Part shown: positions 23,101 to 36,954 of the stretch, in pieces
How the letters are laid out: each line of letters opens with the position of its first letter
How positions within the stretch are numbered: the stretch's first letter is position 1
Assembly (NCBI GenBank): GCA_963971425.1
Contig: OZ020516.1
Span: 20,033,332 to 20,097,331, forward strand
From: Bryoerythrophyllum caledonicum
Lineage: Eukaryota; Streptophyta; Bryopsida; Pottiales; Pottiaceae
Reading direction: 5' to 3'
DNA length: 64,000 bases
The notes under the pieces: generated by a model
Told to the model about the DNA's origin: nothing
What the model saw: the letters and a program-made list of their open reading frames with translations, nothing else
Database searches by the model: none
Made by a program: the position numbers and the translations under genes

Positions 23101-26100
23101 ATAAAACAAAAATGGCTAAATTGAAAACTACATCAAAGAGGACATGAAACAATACAATTACAGCGAGGTAATTACTTCGAATGCACGAGTCTTTCCATTA
23201 ATAGAAAGACAAAGGAGTTCAAGAACATGATTGACAGAGTCCACCAAACCTGCCACAAATAAAACACTCATGAGCGATATTAATAAACTCGGGACAATGA
23301 AAAATATGAAAACTCATCAAAATGAAGACCAGATTATATTTCAACAAGAAACATCTCTCATTTCAGAAACAGAATGTTTGCAGAATGCATGTAGTAATTA
23401 GCATAAGACTGAAACCACTCAAAATTTATGCTTAGGAAAAACTCACGTGTGCACTGATTATAGCGCACTAAAACTTGTAGCATGTCAAAGATGCTTCGAT
23501 TCATTCCATCTAATGTTCTAATCGGTACATAAAAATTGACAGTGATGTCTTCTGTGAAAAAATCGTCCACTGGCTCCATTGGCAACTCGGGATCTGAAGA
23601 ATTTCTGCACACCGAACCATAATACTTCGAGATCAGACCAATATGCTAGAATTAGGAGAATTGTCATTTACATTTATGACGTAGATATTTTCAACTTCAA
23701 GGTCTTCTATTAAGATTCTCTGAACTACGGGGACTGAAAACTATACCAAGTTCGAAAAGGACTTTTCAAGATCAAGCAACTCTACCTCGTACAAGTTCGA
23801 ATAGGAGGTACCATGAAATACAAACCTGGTATTCTTCCGTGAATCAGAAACTAGAACTGCCATCATTTGCAAAGCAGTTACACCAAGAGCTTCACCCGCT
23901 GTTGCTGTAGTCTCCACATCAACCAAAAATCTGACCTCGTCCAATACATTTAGCAGAAATAGATGACATGCCTGTAACAAAAAACATCCAAAAAATGGTC
24001 AACAATACAACAAGTTGAGAACACAAAGCGCGCTGCTCGAGAGTAGCAAAGCTTGATATATTACAAATTCCCAATCAACAGTGCAACAAGGTTCCTAAAA
24101 ATATCCTCAACCTCTCACTCCAGCACAGAAGCATTTAAAATTGCATTTAGACGAAATTTCTTTTCGAAATTCAATACCTTTGTGTGAAGAAGCCCAGAAA
24201 GACGGTCATAAGGTGCACCAGCAGCTGGCGGTGCCTTAATCCGCCAATAGTGCTCTAACTTGCCAACTTTCACAGCTCGATCCTGAAAGATACCAGACCG
24301 TGTGTTCAGTGTCTTGTTCGCAATAAAACTCAGACATAACTCAAATTCTGTCGCGATGCCTTACTGTGATATTATTGATTACTCACCTGAACCTACTCAA
24401 CCAAATTTCAAAAAATAAAATGAAAGAGATTTTTCTTGATATCAAATTATTAAATAAACACTGCACACCTCGGCATCCTCCAACTCATTGAGGTAGTAAT
24501 GAGCAAACAACGGATCGAATTGTTCCCAGTATTCTGGTTTCAGTTGATAGTACCCTCGATCAGCAACCTGCAATCTCAACGCTCTTGTCAGAACATGTTT
24601 TCCAAGCAACTCATGGAATATAGAGATACAATTCTTCAGAATGCTCGAGAAAAAGAAAAAAAGCATATGCCCATGGTTGATGTGCATATACATTGATGAA
24701 ATAAAGTCACACATCATACATAAGAAAACGGACCTTCGGCTCGTGATAGATAGCTACTTTTTCCAACATAGCATTCAGTTTCTGGTGGTCCATGGGGATT
24801 GCACTCAACGCCCGACAAAGCTGAAATCGAATATCAGAACATCTCAGGGTTATTAACAAATAATGGTGCGAAGAAGACCACCAGGTCGTGCACTCCGATA
24901 AAACTAGAACTGAACTTGCTTAAACAACATTGTCCTCTACCGTCCAGTAAACAAAACTATATGGTTGTAAAATAAAAGTCTATGTAATTTACAAGTTTGA
25001 ATTAAAATTCATAAAAACCTTATGCACTGGAAGCCCCACCTGAGAGTAAGTCTGATCACGAACACATAACCATTGTATGACGTCATACTCCAGACATTTA
25101 TCTTGTGCCTCGTCTTCTTTTGTCCTACCCAAGTTGCGCCGTTCACGCACAATCTACAATACAGCCGATGTATATAAGTAAGGCGTGATACTTATCGAAA
25201 AATCAAACTGTATAGACTTTATAATATGAGAGAGCCAGATGACTCGGATGTTGAAAGGAGGTGCTCCACAACGGAAAGACATAAAATAGCCCGTATTCAG
25301 TCATAAAAAAATCACGTTCATAAAAACTTACCAGCAAGATTAATTTAACAAAATCTTGCAAGAGAGAAATCTGTGCCGGCCGACGGCTTCGTTCGGGAGT
25401 CGTACGTATTGTTACCTCACTCTCGAACTGCAACATAGAATCCAACATACCTTTAGCATTAATATAAGTGCACACATAGAAAAACGGTCAAGCAACTAGA
25501 CTGAAGATAATTGCTCCAACCTTTGCTAAGCAAGTACATGACTCCTGAATAAAACGAGTCGGCAGATTAGAGGAACGTTTAAATAACGTCACAGGCAATA
25601 CGTAAAACTAAAATCCAGGCTAGTCGTGATAAATGGAGAGTCACCAGCAGAACATGACAAAACTCTTCTACATGACCAGACAAAAATCAATCAACTGAGA
25701 TGGGCACTCAATTCAGTACATTGAATCGCTTAGCTATCTTCATGAAGATCTTCGCTTGAAGGTCATCAAAAGCAATGGTGCAGAACTGTAGGAGTAATAT
25801 ATCCAAGTCCATTGACCTGCAGGAAGAAAGCCATTGCTTGAATAAGTTCTTGCTACTAATCACCATCTTCCGTAGAAGTGTACTGACCACAAAAATAGGA
25901 GCAATAGCAATTCGTTTCTTTACTTTCATAGTTGCACACAAAACGTGGAACTGTGCAAAATACGCTTATTTCTGGGATAAATCAAAGCTTAAATATGCTA
26001 AATGAGTCAAAGTTGTTTATTCTCTCATGCAAAAAGAAACAGAAGTTCTAGAGTATAAGTTTCTTACTGATCGTGCCAAAAGCTTCCCCTGTAGATAAGT

Positions 26101-29100
26101 TCAAGTCGGCTAAATTCCTCCGATGTCTTTCGCCACAATTGAGCGCGAATCTACAACGAACATGAAAAGTAGCAAACATCAACGGCTAGTAAAGCATCAT
26201 CACAAAAGGGTGACATTTGAAACCTATAGAAAAGGGAGTATTCCCAGGACCAGAAATAAAAGTCGAGCTTGAAATATGTGCAACTTCAAAATGTAAAGTG
26301 GAGCGCACATGAAGGTACATAGCCAATGTTCTTTAAAAATTTAGATAGACAAACAATAGCTTAAATTTGTAATGATGATAGGAATAGAGAGACAGCCCAA
26401 ACCTGTGCCATCCAAACAGATATGCGCAGCGGATGATCCAAGAGATGCAGAATCTGTTAAAGACGCGATTGAAAGCGATTAATACCAGAAATTTTAACAT
26501 CTATTAACGAATTTTCACTCAAACGAAAGTACATATCCTTGTCAAGATGTAGCTTAACTGCATTAAGAAAAAAAACTCTGTAAATAGAAGCGAACAAACC
26601 AGGATGCATAAACGGCGTTCTATCGAACCTCATCTTCCGTAAAGTTGAAGTCATCTTCTTTCATCAGACCTGAAAGAAAGCCTCTCTCTTCGTTATCCCA
26701 AGGTAAGAGCACAAGTTTCTGAAGAATTGCACCAAATGCCCTATGAAGTGGAATATGTAGTGAAACTGCCTCCTCACTAGATTCACCTCGTTCAGCAATG
26801 CGTTCAGTCTGCAAACATATTATACAAAACATCTGAATGTTAAGTTCGAAGATGATATGAAGTCCAGAATGCACATTGGGATAACGAATGCCAAAAACGC
26901 TTCATAGGAGGGAACTAATATAAAGCATGAACTTACCTGAATCAGGTACTGCTTTAAAGCCTCTAACGTATATGTAGCTGCCCTGACAAGAGTTTGCTTC
27001 CCAACTGAGGGATCTTGAGAGCAACGTGAAATCAGCTGAACAATAATTGCCATGCTGTTCATCTGCAAAATGAAAATTCTCAGAAGTTAACGTGAGTGAC
27101 GAAACAGATAACAACTTTATGTTGTGAACAGAAGCAAATAATCTACAGGAAGGCAGAAAGCATTACACATAAGAAAATGTCCATTTCAGCTAATCCTGTA
27201 CAGTAATGACAGATATTTAAACCAGAACTTTGGCGACCATCAAATTTAAATGTTTTAACGAAACAGTCAATGTAAGAATGAAGCACAAACATGTTTGCTG
27301 GAGTTGCAGGACGTTGGAACATGGTCAAATAAGATCTAAAAAACCTAACCCAAAAAAGAACAGGATCAATCTCGATTACATCCGAAAGGCTATGTTATGA
27401 TAAGGAGTGTGATATTCGAAGGTTTTCTTAGTAATGCAGACCTCTAGTTGAATAGCAAGTGTCCAAGAATTTTCAAATTCAATTTCCTGATCTTCCTGAT
27501 CGTACGGATTCATCCACTGCAAACACAAGACAATCAAATATCCACAATAAGTAATCTCCAAACTTCTGCATGTCACGATATAACTACGAAGATTGCCCAA
27601 ATGTCATTAAGGAAAACTAGGTGAATCACGAGTAGCAGGTTCCCTATCCAAGTCCTTCAAACTAATTATTCCAACAAACTGACACAGCCATCAAGACCTC
27701 GTTTCAATTCCTTCATCATTAAATTAGGTAGTTTTCAAATTCTAGAACTATCTTGATCGACCTTACAAAAGAGCTCAATTAGCCTCCCTATTACTCATGT
27801 ATGAATTGTAAGCTAGGAGAGCCTATGAGAAGCATTCAAATGAAGTGCTTGATCTTTGAACTTGCTTTCAAGCTAGATTCACATAACAATTGGGTGGCAG
27901 TAAAGGTAAGGTCTCGCAACCCACTAATTCTTGGGTGATTCAGTAAACGGCAATCTCATTCGATTGCAATCGTTTTCAGTTTATTATAATAATGATAATA
28001 ATGATAATAAAATCATAGCCAATTAAACAAACCTGCAACTTGGTGAGCACTTCGAGGAATTTTGGGAAGAGTTCTGGTTGCTTTGTAAGTAAGTAAATCG
28101 CAATGTTTCCATGTGCAACTATCAGTCGCAAATCACCTTGAGGCCGGAGGTAAACCTGGTCAGATCTCACACGAACATAGAATAATCAGTTCCTCTACCA
28201 AAGCACTATTACAGTACAATAATACACAAATCAGTATTTTAAAAACAGTTTACAAAATCGTAGTCCATTCCAGTAAGTACATCGTTCTTAAGAAATAAAA
28301 CCCTCCATACTAGCCAAAAACCAAAATGCTTGACATCATGATTCACTGATTCTTTCAATTATCAGCAAAGCGGTGCATACCTTGCATTTAATAGCGTCTT
28401 CGTTGACATTGACAACTGCTGTCTCCCTGAATCATTTTGCAAAACAAAAATCAAGAAAAGATAGAGTGGGACATGATACTCAAATAAAAGAAACAGAATT
28501 GGCTTACACAGAGGACATAGGTACCAGACTCCAAAGACTAGCTAGAAAGGTCGTGGCAGAATACTAGGACCTACTTGACAGCTTCAACAGAGGTCAATTT
28601 CAAATACTTCTCAAATTAATCTGACTTGCCAGTTACAGAGCATTTACCTATCGACTGCAGAAGAAACAACTTCGGAGAAGACTCCAATGAATAACTCAAG
28701 TAAGTTGTATTTGTGAATGAGGTAAGTTGTCGTTTCTGGATCATTAAATAGCTGCACCATCACTGTAGAACACACAAGATGCTTGAGTCAACCAATAATC
28801 AGAATAAACCTGAGAACTCAAAACGACGAACACTACAATTCAGTAACACCTAACAGTAGTATGAGATTGAGAATACATACCTCTGTCTAGGTTTGTATCA
28901 AGGCTCTTGTAATTCTTCATATAACCTTTGCGTGTGACAGAATAAATAATCATCTTCTCGTACTTACTCTTTAAACAATCTAGAAACTGATCCTTGAACT
29001 CATTTTTATACAACAGTTGTAAGAACAAAGTTGTTTCCTGCATATGATGAAAAAAACTTGGCTTATAAGTCAAACAGCTTTCTGCTCTCCCAAAAACACA

Positions 29101-32100
29101 AACAATAACATTGTCCTCCAAGTATTATAGATTGATGAAACAAATCAGAAACTGGTTTTACAACCACTCGCTCTAAAGGCATATAGATAGGAAAGTCGCT
29201 ATGATGTGCTCAAGTGACCATTTCAACTCTAAACTGCCACGACACAAGAAAGTATTTGCTGCATTACCGCTTCAATAAGCTTTTCTGGCATCCAGCCCAA
29301 GCAATCCAACAAGACGTCTAGGGATGATGTTGAAGTTTCAGTCTGCCAAGTAAACACAAATGTTTAGAAATCCTTCACACTCAAGCCAAGAAAATGTGGG
29401 GAAAAATGAACTTCAGTACTCTATGGGAAAATGAGAGATCAACGAACATGTGATCAGTTTCACAAGTACGTACCTGGTATAAAAATGTGCAGTTTATTAT
29501 TTCGTCGCAAACAATATTACGTAGCGCATCCACGGCGCATACCTGTCGAGTCAAACGAAACTTTACTTATCAAAAAAATAGATTAACAACGAGTTAACGA
29601 AGAAGGGATACTATTTCAACATAAGTCGTGAGAAACAGTCTTGAGACACAGACAATGTTTGCAGGCAGGTCAATTTGGGTGCAAATGACCCTCTTGTATA
29701 AGATGAACAGACTTTTCCCTTAATTTTCTAGTAATTAATAAACGTCTCCATAAGCCTAACACTATCTCATAATTACAGGTCTTCGAAAATAAAACTAAAA
29801 AGGTGCCACCCAGATGCACAAGAAGACTGGTTAGTTTGTTGATTGGATAAAATTAAAAGGTTTAAAGGCTGGCAAAAAGGGCTGACCTTTTGCGACCAAT
29901 CCAAATAATGTTTGGCCATTGTCTCCTCTATGTCCGTATGTCCGTCGTGTCCGTCACCGACCTTATCGTTAAGCTTCTTGACCCAGGCTACTATCTCTCC
30001 CAGCACATATTGCACTGCAGAAAACAGCATAAAAATCAAGACAACTCTTCAAGGACCTAGTACCGCTAGTAATCAATAGATCGAGGGCTGACAGTGATCT
30101 CAATCTCGTCGCTGCTTTATGTTACTTGTTGTGCCCAATCCTGAGAATTAACAATCCAAACCAAACACACTATGTACAGTATGCCAGTGAGACAGTATCA
30201 AAGAGAAAGGCGAAGCTCTACACAAGTTGCAAAGAAACTTCGCATACAAAGGAACACAGGAAAATCAAATTCAAACTCACCGGCAGTGCGTGTTGGCTCC
30301 AAGAGCTCTTCCTTCACTTTTGCCTCTAGCACGTCTACACATTGATGTGTAATACAAAACCTGCAAAAAAATAACAGTCACCAACGACAAACTTGTAGCT
30401 TACAAGTAGAAACTAAAATCCCGAGATATTACGGATTCAAATTTGTTAGAAAATCGGGATTATTGTAAATGCAAATAAAGGAAACCTGAACACAGTATCC
30501 AAAGAGCTAATGACTACCAGAAAATCTATTTGATACAATTAAAACTGGTAACATCGGAAATCCCAAAAGGAACATACCCTGATTCTTTCCATGCAGCCGG
30601 GTCTCCACAATCGCAGCACCCCCCAGATTCACTGTGGTACATCACTGCACACATCCCAGGAGCGTAGAAGCCATAAATAAGTTACTGATGAGGTCGTTGC
30701 TGACGACCATACTCACGACATATTAGAGTCAAGTCATCACCGGAAATCAGACTTTGACTTGTTACACTTGAATGACGTCTGCTTTAGAAACTTTAACCGA
30801 ACACCACTGGACACGCAAAACATAGACAACACAAGAATCCCGAGGGACACTCGTACAGTTCCAAACGTAGAAGTTGGATGAAGGAGTTCAGTACCATAGT
30901 CGTGCTCCCAATGGTTGCCGCTCTGGAAACAATCGACACATATTGCACTGCAATCGAACATACCAGATCAGCAATTACAGATAGTTACCATTTCCGCTAC
31001 CCAGTTTACAATTTAAAAAAAACAAAAGAACACCGAGTGATTTATGAAGTTCGAGTCCGACTGCTCTCCAGAAAGAACAAGGTACACTCAGCACAGCACA
31101 CCTCGTCGTGAACAATTGCCATATTGTCATGAATACTGCTAACCGACATCACGTGGTGATTGTCAGGTCGCAATTCTCTCATAAAATATGACAGAAGGCC
31201 AGAGGAAGTGATTGTTATCGGATGTGATAATAAGTACATAGCGATCAGAAGACGGGCACAAAAAAGCTTGTTCCGGCGAATCAGGAAAACCCGAATTCGA
31301 GTGTATGCCTGTTTCTAATGTGTGAGATATCAACTGGCGGCACTAAATATCCAGGAGCATTATGCAAACACCGTCCCATACATAAAACAGGGAGAAATAC
31401 ATAATGCCGCTCGTATACAATCACGGTCAACTTCACGATACACGACAGAATCTACACACAAACATCTCTCACTATTAAATCATGCCCCTACTTAGGTGCT
31501 CAGGATAAATCTCTTAAAAGCCCTTTGAGCGCAGAAATATTTCACCAAATGCTAAAAAACACCGCACGGCTTGTAAAACGGCACTGAAAGAGGAAAGCAA
31601 TGCCTTACAAACTAGATGCTAGGTTTGGCTTATTTTTTAAGCAAATCAAACACCTCAACGCATAGAAGTTTCCATGGACACGTCGAAATCAAATATTCAC
31701 GCCGCTCAATCAGGCCATACCCGGTTCAATCTCTGCTCCGGATATTAACCTCTTCGTCGAACCTCAAACTCGTGAAGCTCCTCTAAATCATTCCATCCCT
31801 TCCTGGCAGACGAAGATGATACTACGGATACACCAAAAATTTCACGCCGTTTAACTGCGCCATCACTCTTCTACAAATGATTGTTGTCATCTAAGAGTAA
31901 CGATCGGTGTGTTGGACAGACGTAGGTCGTAGGCTTCCAAATTTGGGGATCTCAGATCAGAGCGACCCATGAAAGACGAGAGAGCTAGAGTGCAGATCAT
32001 TTCGCTAGCTACTATTCACAATCGCCTCACGAACAACTAAAAAAACGCTCGTCCGATCGTTACACAAATCAAGAAGAAATTTCAAACAAAGCAACATACC

Positions 32101-32308
32101 TAGAGTCGCTATTTTGGCAAGTACGGCAGCGGTAAGCAATAATCCCCTTCGACCAGACATTCGTGCATTGCGACTGCCCCTGCGCGCGGCAGTCCTCGAC
32201 GTAATCCTCCAAGTTTTCCCCGCCGCACATCGCCAAACTAAGCTCTTCCAACCTGGCTTTTGCGGCTTCTTCGTCACCACAAATCCGAGTCTGTTCGAGC
32301 TCAGACAT
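17103..32308 (-). CDS. PRT6: PRT6/UBR-type E3 ubiquitin ligase (N-degron pathway)
   Basis: Predicted N-recognin that binds basic destabilising N-termini and ubiquitinates the protein for proteasomal decay; plant PRT6 controls group VII ERF stability in oxygen sensing. I resolved 44 GT-AG exons from the ATG at 32308 to TAA at 17103-17105, phases agreeing throughout. The first are 32100-32308, 30895-30947, 30578-30644, 30281-30360, 29887-30014; the last are 17308-17367 and 17103-17186. The product is ~1,783 aa; Arabidopsis PRT6 is ~2,000. The UBR box spans residues 48 to ~115 (CTNVW, YRCRTC, AICVDCF, HWEHDY, GGCCDCGDPAAW, GFC). A basic coiled segment (EDMQRRLRKEQRQKAILEEF) leads into a split RING-H2: ECVLC near residue 980, ~90 residues later CCGHQMHYDCF, then FLCPICRRLAN near 1108. 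A Cys-rich C-terminal UBR domain follows (CDSCGE, AICLICG, CCGTECC, GECSRHA). Weakest is the exon at 18597-18777, carrying a 65-bp duplication. Exon 25521-25544 is only 24 nt. Confidence 0.9.
18620..18749. repeat. Perfect 65-bp tandem duplication in a predicted PRT6 exon
   Basis: Units 18620 to 18684 and 18685 to 18749 are identical, each starting GAGTTGCTAATGTCCCCATT. They lie in the predicted exon 18597 to 18777. 65 is not a multiple of three, so the two copies are read in different frames; both are open. With both copies, using acceptor GAAG before 18777, the exon is 181 nt and joins neighbouring exons in phase. With one copy, the alternative acceptor 4 nt further in (exon start 18773) also gives a phase-compatible exon. 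Confidence 0.85.
21605..21629. repeat. Poly-G tract in a PRT6 intron
   Basis: A run of about 22 G interrupted by one A lies just past the donor site of the intron 21340 to 21642, so it is poly-C in the transcript. It is probably slippage-prone and length-variable. Confidence 0.85.
30578..32167 (-). other. UBR box (split over exons 1-3) of the PRT6-like gene
   Basis: The zinc-binding UBR fold is assembled from the end of exon 1 (CTNVWSKGIIAYRCRTCQNS), exon 2 (AICVDCFQSGNHWEHDY) and exon 3 (MYHSESGGCCDCGDPAAWK). The Cys/His spacing expected for type-1 N-degron binding is kept, including the CCDCGD motif. In this protein it begins about 48 residues from the start, nearer the N-terminus than in the Arabidopsis protein. 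Confidence 0.9.
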
Positions 32309-32760
32309 ATTTCTTCTTCACAACCACACCCCGGCGACAACTACGAAATTAGAGACGGAGTCACCTTGGCGTTCTGGCGTCGCATTCTAAGAAGCAGCTT
32401 GTAAGTTTTATCAATTTCAGAATACCGCAGCCTCGTACTACTTCCATCCACTTCCATGAGTAGTCCGCTTTCCATCAACCAAACCCTCACTCACTCCCTC
32501 GCGCTCTCAACCTCCCGCCCCTAACCCTAGTCTCTCAAGCTCCATCGCCATCGCCTCCCACCTACTCCAACACCATGCCGAGAAACAACCGCAACGCGGA
32601 CAGCACTTTACCTTCACCAAAAAAACACGACGACACATTAACAATAAATAAAAGCGACTATCGTCTGGAAACACACCGAAAAAACATTCTCGATCAGGAA
32701 CATCTACGAAACGAGAAGGATCTTACGTAAGACACACGGCTTTAGGTCACACCGGTAATC
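32309..32760 (-). promoter_or_regulatory. Presumed 5' UTR/promoter of the PRT6-like gene
   Basis: Immediately upstream of the ATG on the minus strand, the transcript-sense sequence is GA-rich and contains ACTAGGGTTAGGGG (plus-strand 32522 to 32535). This is a telo-box-like motif common near plant transcription starts of housekeeping genes. No convincing TATA box was identified and the start site is unknown. Confidence 0.35.
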
Positions 32761-33910
32761 TAGTGGTGGTGTGGATTCCGGAGGTCAGCATCTAGGACGG
32801 TAACGACAATCAGGGGTTCACTGTTGTCGTATGCGACAACGTTCTCCCCGCTGGAAGTGGGGCAAACCAACGTTTGCCGACAGTTTTGACTGGTTTGAAG
32901 AGCAGAGGCTATTCGAATTTATATGGCAGTGAGCTGCCGACAACGTCGACATGCTTCTCCTGTGAATGGGGTTCATTGGGGGGGGGGGGGTTTACTAATT
33001 CATAAAATTAGTAACACCGCTTTTTAGTAAATAGTACGTGGTCGATTGTGGGCGCTTACCACGTTTTGCTGTTGCTTCGCGCTTTGTTTCGGAACACGAG
33101 CAGTTACCATATTTTCTTGGTGACGGGGCAATGTAGGTTGTGACGTGGCAATTGGGGGTAGAGAGGATACTGTTTGTTTAAGTTTTTTTTTTACATTCAA
33201 ATTTTTATTCGTTTTTTTTTATGTTATTGTTTGGGTTAATAAGTGGCAAATGGCTAGACTTGTGTGTGTGACGAAATGTAAGATTGCTTCATGGATTGGA
33301 GATATTTGCGTAGTCAAGTTTTCTACTGCTGACCCATGTGTGGTGGACATGGACTTAGTGGTGGAATGAACACATAATTCATGACGTAGCAGTGAAGGGG
33401 TCACAAACTCATGGTCCCCTAAGAGGACCATTAGTTCCCTCGCACCTCTCCTATACTAGCCATATCCTCTTCGTCATGTTCTTTTCATTTATCAACAAGT
33501 GAGTGTAAAGTAGAAGGTGACAAGGACCTTCACACTCAAGCACTATTTTTGTACTCCATTTTTTTTAATTTTTAAGTAGTTTGGTAGGTACATGGAAGTC
33601 TCTCTTGGAGATGGTCAAGAATGGGTGAAGTATGGAGCCTGTTGTCCTCCTTCTGGGCTTTCATGGGCTGCCATGTTTGATTCTGATGTAGTTTAGGGAA
33701 CTCCTGGGGGAAGTTGCTCGAGCGGTCGTTTACTTGTCAGTCGGAACAAGAATTGGTGGAGTAGTTGCAGGCTGGGTTTGGTGTGAGAAGTGTCTGTATG
33801 TCGACTTTCCAGTCGTAAAGCAATGATTTCAAACAATAGTGGAGGCAGCTATACTTGACGGACTTTTGAGGGACTTTTTCATACATGCAGTACTTGCTTG
33901 TAAAAGTTCC
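32761..33910. other. No gene recognised
   Basis: Intergenic DNA upstream of the PRT6-like gene. A G-run lies at about 32979 to 32991 and a T-rich stretch at about 33181 to 33230. The frames at 33145 to 33431 on either strand are short and domainless. Confidence 0.45.
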
Positions 33911-34863
33911 TTAACCCCTAAAGGACCAAGTGTCCAAAACGGGCTTTTTGAAAATTCGGTCAGGTTCCTATGCTGTCAATTTCAAACATTCATCTTTGAA
34001 ATTCTTACCATAGAAGGGCATTACCAAGATCTTAGTGGGAAAACAATTTTTTCCTAAATTGGACATTTTATGAAAAAGTTATAGGGTTTTTAATTTCAAA
34101 CGGGGAGGGCGGGCACCTCGGGCACCTCCAAAAACTTTTGATAGGACACTCTATTGAAAGTGAGATTTTCAGTACTCGCAAGTAATATTATTTCCCTTCA
34201 TGTTGTCAAAAAAAAGTTCTTGTCTTTAGTGAAAAATAGCATACCAACCCAAGTCAAACATTTTCACACATTGTCACTCATTGTCGGGCAGGGTACCAAA
34301 AAAACTTCTTCTTTTCCACATAAAACCTAGAGATCTTCATATTTTTCACTTTTAATTTTTTCCACAACAATATGTAATGTAAACCTTCATATTAACCATT
34401 CGGATTATCAATCGAAAACATATTAGGTTCAAAAAAAATTAAAGTGTGAATTAACAAATTTTGAGCCTCCACTCCTTGCACACTTGTTTTGAATATGCTA
34501 CACCCTCTCTCTACCTCTAAAAATTGGTGTGTAAGGAGCTAACATCATGCTTAACAAGATGGTAATAGATTTAGACCTTTTGTAGTGAAATTTTTTGACA
34601 CCAACTGAAGTCAAAGTCTGCTGATCCACTAAACGCAGGGAAGAAAATGAACCATTTGCTTGACTTCAAACACTATAATCTTTCAATCCGTGCGGTCAAA
34701 GTTTATGAAATTTTGTTCATGTATTACTTAATAAGCCTTTATTGAGATCCTACGGTCAGAACTAAAAATAGAAGTTTTTGTTACCTTCTTTATTCATTGC
34801 ACTAGAATCCATTAATTTTGAAGTGTTTTTGGTGTAAAACTGCCTTGGTACCTTAGGGGTTAA
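33911..34863 (-). mobile_element. TTAA element copy C
   Basis: The body is 33915 to 34859 (945 bp) in minus orientation, starting CCCCTAAAGGACCAAG and ending GGTACCTTAGGGG. TTAA is exact on both sides (33911 to 33914, 34860 to 34863). The inverted similarity extends slightly outward (TTCC before, GGAA after), perhaps by chance. No ORF. Confidence 0.8.
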
Positions 34864-35161
34864 GGAAAAAAAAATTCAGTGTACCAAAGTTGAACTGCAA
34901 GCTCATCACAAATAATGCAGAATAGTTATTGTCAAAAAGAATGAGAGGTAGGTTTTTCATATTTTTATCAAAATCAGTTAGCTATGTCTTTAAATGTGTG
35001 TTTTTGTATTGAACAAGGTAATCGCATCCCCATTTCAAACATTCATGGGAAGTCAAAGAAGTCGAGATGCAGAACATTACAATCATGGGGATTTTGAGTG
35101 TTTGCACTTTGATTTCTTGCACCTCTAGTGTTCTCACAATCCTTCTTTGAAGACATGGCTC

Positions 35162-36170
35162 TTAACCTGTAAACGTGAACCAATGTCCCTTTGGGAGACA
35201 TTGTGAGTTCGGGTAGGGTCGCACCAATCTCAAACTTAGGCATGCTTTTTTGAGACTTTTTATTCAATGGGCAACTTTTTATTAGCTTCCCGAAGTCATA
35301 ATTTTTTGGTAGAGATCTGACTTATGGTTCACAAGTTACAAACATTTTTAGTAACATATACAAATAGTGCAGAGGGTGAGTGTGACATAAAGCAAATAGT
35401 GTAGCAAAACTTTAATAATTTTAAATTCAATAGAAATTTGAAACTTCGTCCATTTAAAAAAAAAATTTAAATCCTCTTGGGAAGGGAATGGAAATCTTTG
35501 CATCTATTGAGCAGATTTTTGAATTTCAAAAATATGAGAAAGATATGATACATGCAAAACTTGAAGTGTTACATTGTTAATTCTCAGCACCTTGTTGCAT
35601 TGCATGATTATTAAGGACATATTCTACCCTTGTTTTACTTCTAAAATTTGGTGCACATGTGCCTTTCATGATCCTTTGTAAGTTCAACTTAGAAAATCAC
35701 GGACCGTAGTGCAAAAAATTGCCAAACAAGTTTGTTGAAGATGTTTAGTATGACCTTAGGAAAAGTTCATATCCTTCTTCAAAGGCCAATATCTTTCAAA
35801 CCGTGCAATCAAATTGAACAACTTTATTACCACATAAACTATCCTAGTACAAGATCCTAGGATTGGATATGTAAAAATTGTGTTTATTTGCATTTTGTGT
35901 TGAATGCATTGAAACTACACCGTTCCCTCAATATAGTGTAGACTAGGCTATTTGAAATTTCCTACACTAATTGAAAATTTACATGCAATTGTTGAGTGAC
36001 ACACAATTGCTTGAGAACAAATACCCAATCAGAACTTGGCATGCACATGCTTTGATGGAAATTAGTGTGGGTGATCTACATCAATAATCCCTCTACACTA
36101 TATTCAATGTTTAGTGTAGTAGTCTTCAGTGAGTTTGGGTGCTAAAATGTGGCGGTCCTCCAGGGGTTAA
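35162..36170 (-). mobile_element. Diverged ~1.0-kb TTAA element
   Basis: TTAACCTGTAAACGTGAACC at 35162 and CTCCAGGGGTTAA ending at 36170 bound a 1,001-bp body (35166 to 36166). Its subterminal text 'gtccctttgggagacattgt' aligns with the family's 3' end (...GTCTCCCGAGGGACTC, inverted). An internal stretch near 35770 to 35930 aligns with the 'ccgtgcggtcaaa...gatcctacggtc' part of copy C. It is more diverged than the other copies and probably older or a sister subfamily. Confidence 0.5.
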
Positions 36171-36910
36171 GAGAGTTACACTAAAATCAACGTAAAACAG
36201 TGAATATTTTCACTTACATTGACGAATCAAAAGAATAACCGACTAAAAATATTGTAGTTTTTTTAAAGAAGGGACTAGAATCATTACCTACTCAATCAAT
36301 TTGCTACGGACATTCTAGTAGATGTACAGAAAAATCCACCACTAGAATGACAGACTTTTTTGCATGCCCGAAACAAAAAATATTATTGAATGAGAATGCA
36401 CTGTACAAATCATGTCACTTTCTCCGAAGAACAACCATACTCTCATCCAATGTCACCAATGTCGGAAGCACAGACAACTGTTGCCCACTCTTACGTTATA
36501 TGGTAGTAGAAATCGCCACATGATTTGCACATGGCAGACATTAGTAACAGTAGTTTCTTCGTCCTTGTTTTATCTTCTGTATTATTAAACTTTACCGCTA
36601 AGTTGTTAAACGGTAATAGATAGGGATGTTCCTACATTAACTGCCAGTTATGGATATTCTCATGGTATGTGAAAGTAAAGTCAGCAAAGCATGCATTGGT
36701 AAGCTCTGACCGCAGTCAACACTCAACATAATCCCTGAAATCTGTGAACAGCCACAAAATGTGGCTGTTCCGCAGCACATCATGAGTAACAGCAGTTGTT
36801 GAAAACGTACAGACATGCAACTACCTATTCAGTGGATCCAACAACTTGCTAGCTTCTTCCTCATCCACAACAGTTTCACAGAAATGGGAATGTTTTTGCA
36901 ATGCAGACAA
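36171..36910. other. No gene recognised
   Basis: Nothing supported. No repeat with clear boundaries was recognised. Confidence 0.4.
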
Positions 36911-36954
36911 CCTTGGATTTGCCTAAATACCCGGGTCTAGTGTTGCATGAAGCC

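Noticed and set aside
32114..32404. 96-codon plus-strand frame at the PRT6 start
   Set aside because: Antisense to the UBR-box exon 1. The minus-strand exon has the conserved Cys motifs and a matching donor.
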